Source of the DNA: CAYLYP01 sp964387795 | Lineage (GTDB): Bacteria > Bacteroidota > Bacteroidia > Bacteroidales > UBA7960 | Assembly: GCA_964387795.1 (NCBI GenBank) | Contig: CAYLYP010000040.1 | Location: 1 to 27,508 of the forward strand | Reading direction: 5' to 3' | DNA: 27,508 nucleotides | In this document: piece by piece, positions 15,955 through 23,607 of the stretch | Layout: every line of letters begins with the position of its first letter | How positions within the stretch are numbered: position 1 is the stretch's first letter | Notes under the pieces: model-generated | Seen by the model: the letters and a program-made list of their open reading frames with translations, nothing else | Database searches by the model: none | Told to the model about the DNA's origin: nothing | Position numbers and translations under genes: made by a program

Positions 15955-17661
15955 ATGGCAAATTTCTATAACGACAATAAAAACCTGAGCTTTCACCTGA
16001 ACCATCCTTTAATGAAAAAGATTATCAGGTTGAAAGAAAATGACTTCGCCGATAAAGACCATTATGATTACGCTCCATCTGATTTTGAAGATGCACTTGA
16101 CAATTATGACAAAGTGCTCGAAATCATTGGTGAGATATGTGGCGATGTAATAGGCCCCAATGCTGAGAGCGTTGATCAAGAAGGCCCACAACTTGTAAAT
16201 AACAGGGTTGTTTATGCCAGGGGCACAGCCGAAAACCATCAGACTCTTTCAAAAGCTGGTGTTATTGGTTTATCATTACCCCGTGAATATGGTGGATTGA
16301 ACTTTTCTATCGTTCCATATGTAATGGCTGCTGAAATTGTATCAAGGGCAGATGCCGGATTTTCAAATATCTGGGGCTTACAGGACTGTGCTGAGACCAT
16401 TCATGAGTTTGCATCTGAAGAGATAAAAAAAGAATTCCTTCCCCGTTTTAATAAAGGAGCCACCGCAGCAATGGACCTAACTGAACCTGATGCAGGTAGC
16501 GACCTTCAATCAGTCCAGCTTAAAGCAAGCTATAATGAGGCTGATGGGAAATGGTACTTAAATGGGGTTAAACGTTTTATTACAAATGGTGATGCTGATA
16601 TTTCTCTGGTGTTGGCCCGTTCAGAAGAAGGTACAACCGATGGGAGAGGACTTTCACTGTTTGTTTATGATCGGAAAGATCCTGGCTTTAGTGTCCGCCG
16701 TATCGAAAATAAACTGGGTATCAAAGGATCTCCTACCTGTGAGCTTGTATTTCGCAATGCACCAGCCAAACTGGTTGGCGAACGTCGTATGGGCCTTATA
16801 AAATATGTGATGTCATTGATGAACTCAGCCAGGTTAGGTGTTGGGGCTCAATCAGTGGGCATTTCTGAAGCGGCTTATCGTGAAGCATTTAAATATGCGA
16901 CGGAACGTGAACAATTTGGAAAACCAATTATTCAATTCCCTGCAGTATATGAAATACTTAGCGTGATGAGGGCAAAAACAGATGGTATCAGGTCTTTGCT
17001 TTATGAAACAGCACGTTATGTTGATGTTTACAAAGCATATAGTTTCCTGGGTGAGATTCGTAAACTTAGTCCTGAAGAACGTAATGACTTCAAAGCAAAC
17101 TTAAGGATAGCGGATGTTTATACTCCTCTTCTCAAATTGTTTGCAAGTGAGTATTGCAACCAGATTACCTATGATGCAATACAAATCCATGGCGGGACTG
17201 GTTATATGAAAGATTTCCCGGTTGAAAGACTATACAGGGATGCCCGAATTACCAGTATTTATGAAGGAACATCCCAGCTTCAGGTTGTTGCAGCCATTCG
17301 TGGTGTGGGCAATAGCGCTTATCTTAACATGATGAATGAATATCTGTTGATGAGCGTTAAACCTGAATATGAATTTTTAAGGGATACATTAGCGGTAATG
17401 ATTGATGAATATGAATTGGTCTGTAATGCCATCATGCCTACCAAGGATGATGAACTCATCGATTTTCATGCCCGTAGAATGGTTGAAATGGCAGGTAACA
17501 TTATTATTGGCTTCTTGCTCTTACAGGATACCCAAAGAGATGATGAATACCGGAAATCAGCAGAAATTTTTATTAGCAGGGCCCGCTCTGAAAACAAACA
17601 AAAAGCTGATTTTGTTTTGAATTTCGATCCTAAAGAAATTGGCAATTATAAGATTGCTTAA
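15955..17661 (+). CDS. Acyl-CoA dehydrogenase
   Basis: A 568-residue FAD enzyme that oxidises acyl-CoA to enoyl-CoA, or the reverse in fermentation, with ETF as electron partner. It has the acyl-CoA dehydrogenase core with AAMDLTEPDAGSDLQ, RFITNGDADISLVLAR and KLGIKGSPTCEL. The substrate/FAD block is QIHGGTGYMKDFPVERLYRD, and the catalytic base is Glu437 in IYEGTSQ, the position used by short- and medium-chain enzymes. It is longer than the usual 380 residues: a C-terminal helical extension of about 120 residues ends the protein. The ATG at 15955 is preferred to a TTG at 15910, which abuts the etfA stop and would add 15 unrelated residues. Substrate chain length is not determined. Confidence 0.93.
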   Translation: MANFYNDNKNLSFHLNHPLMKKIIRLKENDFADKDHYDYAPSDFEDALDNYDKVLEIIGEICGDVIGPNAESVDQEGPQLVNNRVVYARGTAENHQTLSKAGVIGLSLPREYGGLNFSIVPYVMAAEIVSRADAGFSNIWGLQDCAETIHEFASEEIKKEFLPRFNKGATAAMDLTEPDAGSDLQSVQLKASYNEADGKWYLNGVKRFITNGDADISLVLARSEEGTTDGRGLSLFVYDRKDPGFSVRRIENKLGIKGSPTCELVFRNAPAKLVGERRMGLIKYVMSLMNSARLGVGAQSVGISEAAYREAFKYATEREQFGKPIIQFPAVYEILSVMRAKTDGIRSLLYETARYVDVYKAYSFLGEIRKLSPEERNDFKANLRIADVYTPLLKLFASEYCNQITYDAIQIHGGTGYMKDFPVERLYRDARITSIYEGTSQLQVVAAIRGVGNSAYLNMMNEYLLMSVKPEYEFLRDTLAVMIDEYELVCNAIMPTKDDELIDFHARRMVEMAGNIIIGFLLLQDTQRDDEYRKSAEIFISRARSENKQKADFVLNFDPKEIGNYKIA

Positions 17662-17680
17662 TTTTATAACATAAATGATA

Positions 17681-17712
17681 AAAAGCTCCGGGATACGGGG
17701 CTTTTTTTTTTT
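17681..17712 (+). terminator. Rho-independent terminator of the etfBA-acd operon
   Basis: The stem AAGCTCCG/CGGGGCTT (one G-U pair) with a 5-nt loop is followed by a run of about 12 T. It lies 20 nt after the stop codon and separates this operon from hydG. Confidence 0.87.
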
Positions 17713-17756
17713 GATAAATTAATTCTAAATAAGTTCTTTTACCCTGAAAGTTTACG

Positions 17757-17764
17757 TAATTTTG
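17757..17764 (+). promoter_or_regulatory. -7 box of the hydG operon
   Basis: TAATTTTG is a full TAnnTTTG match, 33 nt before the hydG ATG, with TTTT 16 nt upstream as a weak -33 element. It lies after the strong terminator, so hydG starts its own transcript. Confidence 0.55.
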
Positions 17765-17797
17765 TACTGATTTATAACAATTAAGTTTTTTTCAATC

Positions 17798-19225
17798 ATG
17801 ATATACCATCCAGAGAAATACAGGATAAAAGACCAACGGATGGAGGCCTTTATTGATCCTAGTGAAATTGAAGAAATCCTTAGAAGTGTAAAACCTACTG
17901 CTTCACAGGTAAGGGACATTATTGCAGCGTCCCTTGACAAAAAAAGGCTATCGCTACACGAAACAGCAGCCTTGATAAATACAACAGATCCTGATTTGAT
18001 TGAAGAGATTAAACAGGGGGCACGTCAACTTAAAGAAAAAGTATATGGGGAACGCATTGTTCTTTTTGCCCCTCTCTACGTTGGTGACCTTTGTACTAAT
18101 AACTGTCAGTATTGTGGTTTCCGCACTACCAATAAAGATGTTCAACGTATCACGCTTTCACACGAACAACTGATTAAAGAAACAACTGCACTTATTGATC
18201 AGGGACATAAACGTTTAATATTGGTGTACGGTGAACATCCGAAATACTCAGCAGAGTTTATTGCCGACACAGTAAGAACTGTTTATGGAGTTAAACATGC
18301 CAATGGAGAAATCAGACGTGTAAATATTAATGCTGCCCCATTTGATATCCCTGGTTTCAGAACTATTAAAGATGCAGGAATAGGTACTTACCAAATATTT
18401 CAGGAAACATACAACCCCGAAGCATACTCAAAAGTGCATCTTGGCGGCATGAAAAGGAATTATGAATGGAGGCTCACTTCACTTGACAGGGCTCAGGAAG
18501 CCGGTATCGATGATGTAGGTATTGGAGCTTTGTTTGGTTTACACGACTGGCGTTTTGAAGTGATGGGATTGCTAAGGCATGTTAATCACTTTGAGGCTGT
18601 TTATAATGTTGGTCCTCATACAATTTCTTTTCCGAGGATACAGAATGCATCTTCGCTGGCAATCTCTAAAGATAATATTGTTTCAGATGAGGATTTCGTT
18701 AAGCTTGTTGCAATCCTTCGCCTGGCAGTACCTTATACAGGAATGATCCTGACAGCAAGGGAACCTGCGCATATACGTGATCAGGTGATGCGTTTTGGGG
18801 TTTCTCAGATTGATGGAGGCACAAATCTTGAAATCGGTGGCTATTCACAAGAAAAGAAAGCTGATCAGGATTTGAATATGGAGCAATTCCAGATTAATGA
18901 TACCCGTTCCTTAAATGAAATCATGAATGAACTCATTAGTAATGGTTACATCCCTTCATTCTGCACTGCATGTTATCGTTTGGGCAGGACTGGGGAACAT
19001 TTTATGGAGTTTTCTGTACCAGGTTTCATAAAACGTTTCTGCTCTCCTAATGCCATTCTTACTTTGGCTGAGTATCTGGAAGATTATGCCCCTGAAGAAA
19101 CCAAAAATAAGGGATATGAACTGATTGACAAAAAAATACATGAACTCTCAGAGCACAATAATGTTGATGCCTTACGCGAAAAACTTGTATTGCTCAAACA
19201 GGGGAAAAGAGATTTGTATTTTTAA
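17798..19225 (+). CDS. hydG: [FeFe]-hydrogenase maturase HydG (radical SAM tyrosine lyase)
   Basis: A 475-residue radical SAM enzyme that splits tyrosine to p-cresol, CO and cyanide and builds the Fe(CO)2CN unit used for the hydrogenase H-cluster. The N-terminal CX3CX2C is Cys99, Cys103 and Cys106 in DLCTNNCQYCGFRT. The C-terminal CX2CX22C, diagnostic of HydG and binding the auxiliary cluster, is Cys389, Cys392 and Cys415. These exclude ThiH, which lacks the second set. HydG works with HydE and HydF, neither of which is in the window. It is followed by two hydrogenase-system regulators and an Rrf2 regulator. Start codon and length are normal for the family. Confidence 0.96.
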   Translation: MIYHPEKYRIKDQRMEAFIDPSEIEEILRSVKPTASQVRDIIAASLDKKRLSLHETAALINTTDPDLIEEIKQGARQLKEKVYGERIVLFAPLYVGDLCTNNCQYCGFRTTNKDVQRITLSHEQLIKETTALIDQGHKRLILVYGEHPKYSAEFIADTVRTVYGVKHANGEIRRVNINAAPFDIPGFRTIKDAGIGTYQIFQETYNPEAYSKVHLGGMKRNYEWRLTSLDRAQEAGIDDVGIGALFGLHDWRFEVMGLLRHVNHFEAVYNVGPHTISFPRIQNASSLAISKDNIVSDEDFVKLVAILRLAVPYTGMILTAREPAHIRDQVMRFGVSQIDGGTNLEIGGYSQEKKADQDLNMEQFQINDTRSLNEIMNELISNGYIPSFCTACYRLGRTGEHFMEFSVPGFIKRFCSPNAILTLAEYLEDYAPEETKNKGYELIDKKIHELSEHNNVDALREKLVLLKQGKRDLYF

Positions 19226-19255
19226 TTAATGTAGTGTATCTTTAAATGCTTTAAC

Positions 19256-19513
19256 ATGAACGAAATAAGGATTTTAGGTATCTCGGTTTTCGACCGTATT
19301 AAAGAAGCAGGAAGAGTTCAAAATATCCTGAGCAAAAATGCCCCTTTAATAAAGACCAGGTTGGGTTTTCATGAACTCTCCCAGGATGTATGTAGCCGCC
19401 ACGGGATTATTGTGCTTGAGCTGATGGGAGATCCCGTGAAATGGGATGTCTTTGAGGAAGAACTTAAGACAGTTGGGGGCATTGAAGTTAAATCAATGCA
19501 ATTTTTGCTGTAA
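19256..19513 (+). CDS. TM1266-type iron-only hydrogenase system regulator, copy 1
   Basis: An 85-residue protein of the TM1266 family, small ACT/NikR-like alpha-beta proteins found beside [FeFe]-hydrogenase maturation genes and proposed to regulate them. It starts MNEIRILGI and has the conserved KTRLGFHE block, a Cys at 46, and the C-terminal GGIEVKSMQF. It begins 30 nt after hydG. By hand alignment it shares about 43 of 85 positions, without gaps, with the next gene. It has no DNA-binding motif of its own, so it probably acts through ligand or partner binding. The biochemical role of the family is not firmly established. Confidence 0.85.
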   Translation: MNEIRILGISVFDRIKEAGRVQNILSKNAPLIKTRLGFHELSQDVCSRHGIIVLELMGDPVKWDVFEEELKTVGGIEVKSMQFLL

Positions 19514-19551
19514 TTCATTTTTCTTTATTAATCACAAAAAAATCATACAAA

Positions 19552-19809
19552 ATGAGCGAGATGAGAATTTTAGGGATCTTTATCCATGATAGGAATAAAG
19601 AAGCTGGCAAGGTACAGGGTGTTCTAACCAAATATGGTTGCTCAATTAAAACCCGATTAGGCCTTCATGAGGTAAGCGATGATTTTTGTGCTTCTTCCGG
19701 GCTTATTCTTTTAGAGCTTGTTGGAGATAAAAATGAATGCACCCGTTTAGAAAATGATTTGCTCGGGATAGATGGTATTCAGGTAAAGAAAATGTATTTC
19801 AACGAATAA
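19552..19809 (+). CDS. TM1266-type iron-only hydrogenase system regulator, copy 2
   Basis: An 85-residue paralogue of the preceding gene, same length with no gaps. Shared blocks are RILGI, DRxKEAG, IKTRLG, HE and the Cys46 position, with clear divergence in the middle (VGDKNECTRLEND here against MGDPVKWDVFEEE) and at the C-terminus (KMYFNE). It has an extra cysteine at position 30 and another at 63. The pair could form a heterodimer, since ACT-like proteins normally dimerise, but that is inference. The gap between the two genes is 38 nt. Confidence 0.85.
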   Translation: MSEMRILGIFIHDRNKEAGKVQGVLTKYGCSIKTRLGLHEVSDDFCASSGLILLELVGDKNECTRLENDLLGIDGIQVKKMYFNE

Positions 19810-19828
19810 GATACTTTTAGTCACGAAA

Positions 19829-19836
19829 TACTTTTG
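19829..19836 (+). promoter_or_regulatory. -7 box candidate upstream of the Rrf2 gene
   Basis: TACTTTTG is a full TAnnTTTG match, 156 nt before the Rrf2 ATG. A closer alternative is TAAATTTA at 19944-19951, with TTTA 18 nt upstream, giving a leader of about 35 nt. Either would let the regulator be expressed apart from hydG. Confidence 0.35.
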
Positions 19837-19869
19837 TGCTGAAAGTTAGAAATCGTTTGGCTTAATTGA

Positions 19870-19938
19870 TTTTTTAATTCATCCATGCATGTTCAAAAGC
19901 TTGGATTAGAGGTTTTTTTTAATTTATGAATTAAAAAA
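19870..19938. promoter_or_regulatory. Inverted AT-rich repeats upstream of the Rrf2 gene (candidate operator)
   Basis: TTTTTTAATTCAT (19870-19882) recurs as its exact reverse complement ATGAATTAAAAAA (19926-19938). A third near-copy, TTTTTTAATTTAT (19915-19927), overlaps it, so 19915-19938 is itself a dyad with 10-bp perfect arms. The dyad ends 6 nt before the TAAATTTA box. Rrf2 proteins commonly bind AT-rich dyads at their own promoters. A terminator role is also possible because of the T-run. Confidence 0.4.
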
Positions 19939-19991
19939 TATTGTAAATTTACGCCTGATTTTCTAAATTAAGCAAGATCAAAAAATCAATA

Positions 19992-20405
19992 ATGGCAAAA
20001 CTTGTTCAACTATCCGAAGCCGCATCTCTGGCAGTTCATGCAATGGTACTAATTGCAAAAGCTCCCGGACATATCAATGTCAACCAAATTGCAGATAAAA
20101 TGGGCGCATCCCGCAATCATCTTGCAAAGGTTTTACAACAGCTTGTAAAGTATGATTACTTAAGATCTGTTAGAGGGCCAAGTGGTGGTTTTATTCTAAA
20201 TAAAAAGGCTGCTGATATTACTTTGCTGGATATTTATGAAGCTATTGAAGGCAGGATTGAAATAACTGGTTGCCCTTTAGACAGGCAAGTATGCCCTTTT
20301 AATAAATGCCTGATGAGTGGAATGGTGAATGAGGTAACTATTCAATTGAAATCATATTTACAAAGCCAGAACCTGGATGAGTTTGTTAATAATCCGGAGT
20401 ATTGA
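19992..20405 (+). CDS. Rrf2-family transcriptional regulator with cysteine cluster
   Basis: A 137-residue winged-helix regulator of the Rrf2 family, which includes IscR and NsrR. The N-terminal winged helix has the recognition-helix segment MGASRNHLAKVLQQL and the wing VRGPSGGFIL, both typical. Three cysteines, Cys94, Cys101 and Cys106 in GCPLDRQVCPFNKC, match the region that binds a [2Fe-2S] or [4Fe-4S] cluster in the family, here spaced CX6CX4C. It probably senses iron, oxygen or nitric oxide. Directly after hydG and two hydrogenase-system regulators, it is likely to control this set. It has a candidate dyad upstream and a bidirectional terminator 20 nt downstream. Confidence 0.92.
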   Translation: MAKLVQLSEAASLAVHAMVLIAKAPGHINVNQIADKMGASRNHLAKVLQQLVKYDYLRSVRGPSGGFILNKKAADITLLDIYEAIEGRIEITGCPLDRQVCPFNKCLMSGMVNEVTIQLKSYLQSQNLDEFVNNPEY

Positions 20406-20425
20406 TCCTGGTTCACTTAAAAAGT

Positions 20426-20457
20426 AAAACCCTCATTGAATATTCAATGAGGGTTTT
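20426..20457. terminator. Bidirectional terminator between convergent genes
   Basis: This is a perfect 32-bp palindrome. Its arms are AAAACCCTCATTGAAT and its reverse complement, giving A-run/T-run on both strands. It serves the Rrf2 gene (+) and the thioredoxin-like gene (-). Confidence 0.87.
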
Positions 20458-20477
20458 ATTTTGCTTAAAACTTTTCT

Positions 20478-21602
20478 TTATGCTGGGGCATTAAACAATT
20501 CTTCCATCTTTTTATCAAGGATACTCCCTTTAAGATTACGACCAATAATAACGCCATTGGGGTCTAAAAGCACATTCTGGGGAATGCTCTTAATACCATA
20601 AAGCTCAGCCACAGCGTTCTGCCAGCCTTTTAAATCGCTAAGGTGAATCCAGCCTGCCAGTTTATCATCATAAATAGCTTTAATCCAGTTCTCACGTTTA
20701 CTGTCAAGTGATATACCAATTATCACAAATTCTTTGTCCTTATAAGTATCAAATACTTTTACCAGATGAGGGTTTGCTTCACGGCAATAAGGACACCAGG
20801 ATGCCCAGAAGTCAATTAAAACATACTTGCCTTTAAAATCACTTAAAGAAACCTCAGCACCTGTTGTATCAGCCTGAGAAAATGCTGGTGCTGTCTGCCC
20901 AATAGCTACTGTTTTTAAAACCTCATAACGTTTCTGAAGGTCAACAAAATAAGCCATATTGTGAAATTCTTCAGGCACAGTACCGATAATTTGTTCCATT
21001 TGTGCTGGCTCAAGTTCGTAAGAGAGGTATTTAACTGTAATAAATGTTGAAGCAGGAGAGGAGCTATTTGAAGTAACAAACTCAATACCTTGTTTCAACC
21101 TTTCAATATCATTTTGTTCAATCACTTTATTGATGCTGTCCTGAAGGATAGTATCCTGAGTGATTGAACTCTTAATCAGGAGTTGTTTTAACTCATCATT
21201 CTTAACTTCAAAAGACTCAGTTAAAGTAAGATACTTTTCAAGTAAGGCATGAGCCTCCGAACCTTTAACAACTATATCAAAGGGCTCCTCTGTATTGAGG
21301 GTAACCTCTACAGTACCTGGTTGTGCCAATACCTGATATAAATTGTCAAAACCCTGTATTTTCAAATAAAAAAGTTCTGTAAGGTCACATTTGGTCTTAA
21401 AGGTAAAAGCGTTTTCTGCAAGCTGGATAGAATCAAGATTGATAAACTTCCCGTCCTTACGTGTCATTAAGTATACCATTCCTTCTGTATCACTAAGGAC
21501 TTTACCTTTTAATTCAAGCTTATTTCCTTCTTTTTTGCAGGATTGGAAAACAAGCAGCAATGAAACTAAAAGAACTGACGAGATTTTTAATAGTCTTTTC
21601 AT
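20478..21602 (-). CDS. TlpA-like thiol-disulfide oxidoreductase lipoprotein (DUF4369 plus redoxin)
   Basis: A 374-residue lipoprotein, with lipobox VFQSC and lipidated Cys22. An N-terminal DUF4369 domain (about 27-125) precedes a helical linker and a C-terminal AhpC/TSA-thioredoxin domain (about 232-374). The redox pair is Cys270-Pro-Tyr-Cys273 in WASWCPYCREA. The cis-proline is Pro341 in KSIPQNV. It is anchored to a membrane on the periplasmic side and probably reduces or exchanges disulfides there, with a substrate not identifiable from sequence. The family is common and numerous in Bacteroidota. It is a single gene, with a TAATTTTG box (21762-21755, minus) about 150 nt upstream and the small transcription unit 21817-22020 further up. 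Confidence 0.9.
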   Translation of the reverse strand: MKRLLKISSVLLVSLLLVFQSCKKEGNKLELKGKVLSDTEGMVYLMTRKDGKFINLDSIQLAENAFTFKTKCDLTELFYLKIQGFDNLYQVLAQPGTVEVTLNTEEPFDIVVKGSEAHALLEKYLTLTESFEVKNDELKQLLIKSSITQDTILQDSINKVIEQNDIERLKQGIEFVTSNSSSPASTFITVKYLSYELEPAQMEQIIGTVPEEFHNMAYFVDLQKRYEVLKTVAIGQTAPAFSQADTTGAEVSLSDFKGKYVLIDFWASWCPYCREANPHLVKVFDTYKDKEFVIIGISLDSKRENWIKAIYDDKLAGWIHLSDLKGWQNAVAELYGIKSIPQNVLLDPNGVIIGRNLKGSILDKKMEELFNAPA

Positions 21603-21816
21603 ATTTTGGTAATTTGAAATTTGGTATTAGTTGTAAAAAATCAATTGTTTCTTTTTAGTCTGGTGAAAGAGCTATATTTTTATAACCAAATGCTTGGCCA
21701 TATATTATCATAGCATTGAAGAACCAACATATTAGGATTAAAAATCCTTAATGTCAAAATTAAAATAAAAAAACGTTATGGAATTAATAAGCTGTTAAAA
21801 TGATTGGAATAAATAT

Positions 21817-21848
21817 AAAAAAAAACCACCCGGAACGAATCCGGGCGG
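21817..21848 (-). terminator. Strong terminator of the small minus-strand unit
   Basis: On the minus strand the stem CCGCCCGGA pairs with TCCGGGTGG (one G-U pair) with a 5-nt loop, followed by nine T. It is the most GC-rich element in the gap. It lies 320 nt after rlmD and 215 nt before the thioredoxin-like gene, so it is not obviously the end of either. Confidence 0.85.
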
Positions 21849-21855
21849 TGTCAAG

Positions 21856-21990
21856 CTAACAACATGAAGAGGAATATGAAGATATAAATACTACACCACA
21901 AAAAACATTCCAAAAAATGATTAATGCATGTAGTAAATCAATTAAAATCAATACGAAATGAGGTTTTACAAACAAATAAAAACCTATCAT
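21856..21990 (-). CDS. Candidate 44-residue hydrophobic peptide or leader peptide
   Basis: An ATG-to-TAG frame of 44 codons. It starts MIGFYLFVKP, continues with a hydrophobic stretch containing FVLILIDLLHALIIF and NVFCGVVFI, and ends SSYSSSCC. The hydrophobic run could span a membrane. A -7 box, TACCTTTG, lies 23 nt before the ATG, and the stop is 7 nt before a strong terminator. Against it: the strand is T-rich, and T-rich codons give hydrophobic residues by default. No homologue can be named. It could also be a non-coding RNA, or a leader with Ser/Cys control codons. Confidence 0.35.
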   Translation of the reverse strand: MIGFYLFVKPHFVLILIDLLHALIIFWNVFCGVVFISSYSSSCC

Positions 21991-22012
21991 TTAGGCATTT
22001 AAATCATTATTA

Positions 22013-22020
22013 CAAAGGTA
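22013..22020 (-). promoter_or_regulatory. -7 box of the small minus-strand unit
   Basis: Read on the minus strand this is TACCTTTG followed by T, a full TAnnTTTG match, with TTGG 20 nt upstream as a -33 element. A transcript from here to the terminator would be about 190 nt. Confidence 0.5.
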
Positions 22021-22170
22021 CGAAAAAAAGCATACCTTGCCCAATAGTACATATACTGATTTTTAGAAATAGTGTTAAATGAGCATAACTTAGGGCTTTC
22101 TGAAATAATATCTGAATTAATTGATTAGAAGCATTTGAAGTAACAAGAAAAACAAATTTCCTTATTTACT

Positions 22171-23607
22171 TTATTTCACTTCATCAAGATTTTTCTCAAG
22201 GATACAGATATTTTCTACATGATGGGTATTTGGAAACATATCAATAGCCTGCATGTGGGTAAGTCGGTAGGAGGGGAGCATCTGTTCAATGTCCCAGGCC
22301 TGAGTAATCGGATTACAGCTTATATAGACGATTTTAAAGGCATTAAGCTTTAAAAGCAATGGAATTAAACCTTTTTTCAAACCACCTCTTGGTGGGTCAA
22401 TAACGATAATATCTATTGCCGGGAGCGAATTAAAGAAACTCCCGCTTAGTTGTTCAAAAATATCACCACAATAAAAGGAAGCATTACTAATATTATTCTT
22501 TTGGGCATTCCAAACAGCATCCTCAATACTGGTAGCTGAATGATCCATACCAATTAGTTGTGATACTCCATCAGCAAGATAAATTCCAATTGTGCCAGTA
22601 CCGCAATACAAATCAAGGAGCACTTCATTGCCCTGCAATCCTGACAATTCTTTAATCCTTTTATACAATATGGGTGTTTGGACCAGATTGGTTTGGAAAA
22701 ATGATTTCGCATGAATCCTGAAATGATATCCGTCAACATCTTCATGGAAGTATGGATGGGCATTTTTGTATGGGAAATACTCAAGCTTTTCAAATATTGG
22801 CTTTGAATCCTGCTGTAGTGTATAAAAGATTGATTTTATTTCAGGAAAATTCATCCATAATGTTGACATCAGGAAATTCTGGGTTTCACCAAAAGGCTCA
22901 TGATTATTAAAACCAATAATAACAACAACTTCATTTAGACCTGAAACCCTGACAGTAAGGTTTTTTAATAATCCCCGTTCAGTTTTAAAATCATAGAAAG
23001 AAATTTTATTTTCAATAGCTAGGTGCCTGATAAACTGCCTGATTCTTTCTGCTATGGGTAAAACAATCGGGCATTGTTGAATATCAAATACTTTTTCAAA
23101 CCAATTGGGAACATGATAACCCAAAGCCAAACGCTCTAAAGGATTTTCAATCTTTGGTTCATCGGGTTGAAACCACCTATTGGCCGAAAAAGTATATTCT
23201 GCTTTATTTCTATAATGCTGTAGCTCCTTACAAGGGATAATGGGTAAACTTTGCTCAGGAACAATATTGTTTTTCATTGTGAATGAATAAAGGATATTAT
23301 CCATCTTTTGAGCTAATTGATATTCATACGATATATGCATCCAATTACACCCGCCACATACGCCAAAATGATCACATTCAGGTTCCTGTCTGTAAGCAGA
23401 AGTCTGATGGATTTTTTCAATAGTGGCTTCAGCAAACATCTCTCTAACAAGGTTTATTTGTATATCCACAATTTCGCCTGGAATGCCATTGCGGACCAAT
23501 ATTGGGAAACCTCTAAATTTGCCCATTGGGAAACCATCAACATTAAACCCTGTTAATCTGAATTTCTCAATTCGTTTGCCTTTTAGTTTTTTTGGATTTA
23601 AATTCAT
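22171..23607 (-). CDS. rlmD: 23S rRNA (uracil-C5)-methyltransferase RlmD/RumA family
   Basis: A 478-residue RNA methyltransferase. An N-terminal TRAM-like domain (about 10-68) is followed by a [4Fe-4S] ligand set: Cys78, Cys84 and Cys87 (CX5CX2C) and Cys179 in FDIQQCPIV, as in E. coli RlmD. The SAM fold begins at VLLDLYCGTGTIG. The motif DPPRGGLKKG precedes the catalytic Cys431 in VYISCNP. The expected substrate is the uracil equivalent to U1939 of 23S rRNA, methylated at C5. Family members can differ in the target uracil, so the position is inference. A TATTTTTG box lies 16 nt before the ATG (23630-23623), giving a very short leader. Confidence 0.9.
   Translation of the reverse strand: MNLNPKKLKGKRIEKFRLTGFNVDGFPMGKFRGFPILVRNGIPGEIVDIQINLVREMFAEATIEKIHQTSAYRQEPECDHFGVCGGCNWMHISYEYQLAQKMDNILYSFTMKNNIVPEQSLPIIPCKELQHYRNKAEYTFSANRWFQPDEPKIENPLERLALGYHVPNWFEKVFDIQQCPIVLPIAERIRQFIRHLAIENKISFYDFKTERGLLKNLTVRVSGLNEVVVIIGFNNHEPFGETQNFLMSTLWMNFPEIKSIFYTLQQDSKPIFEKLEYFPYKNAHPYFHEDVDGYHFRIHAKSFFQTNLVQTPILYKRIKELSGLQGNEVLLDLYCGTGTIGIYLADGVSQLIGMDHSATSIEDAVWNAQKNNISNASFYCGDIFEQLSGSFFNSLPAIDIIVIDPPRGGLKKGLIPLLLKLNAFKIVYISCNPITQAWDIEQMLPSYRLTHMQAIDMFPNTHHVENICILEKNLDEVK

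Larger units (their letters stand above)
21603..22170. other. Non-coding gap between the thioredoxin-like gene and rlmD
   Basis: Contents, right to left on the minus strand: rlmD downstream sequence without a clear terminator, a -7 box (22020-22013), the 44-codon ORF (21990-21856), a strong terminator (21848-21817), a second box TAATTTTG (21762-21755) and a small hairpin (AGGATT/AATCCT near 21735). I see nothing firm in 21603-21720 or 22050-22170. Confidence 0.6.

Noticed and set aside
17798..19225. ThiH (thiamine tyrosine lyase) instead of HydG
   Set aside because: ThiH lacks the C-terminal CX2CX22C cluster, which is present here at Cys389, Cys392 and Cys415. The TM1266 neighbours also fit HydG.
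21864..21887. Plus-strand 7-codon ORF MKRNMKI opposite the minus-strand unit
   Set aside because: It has no promoter box and no plus-strand gene lies downstream for it to lead.
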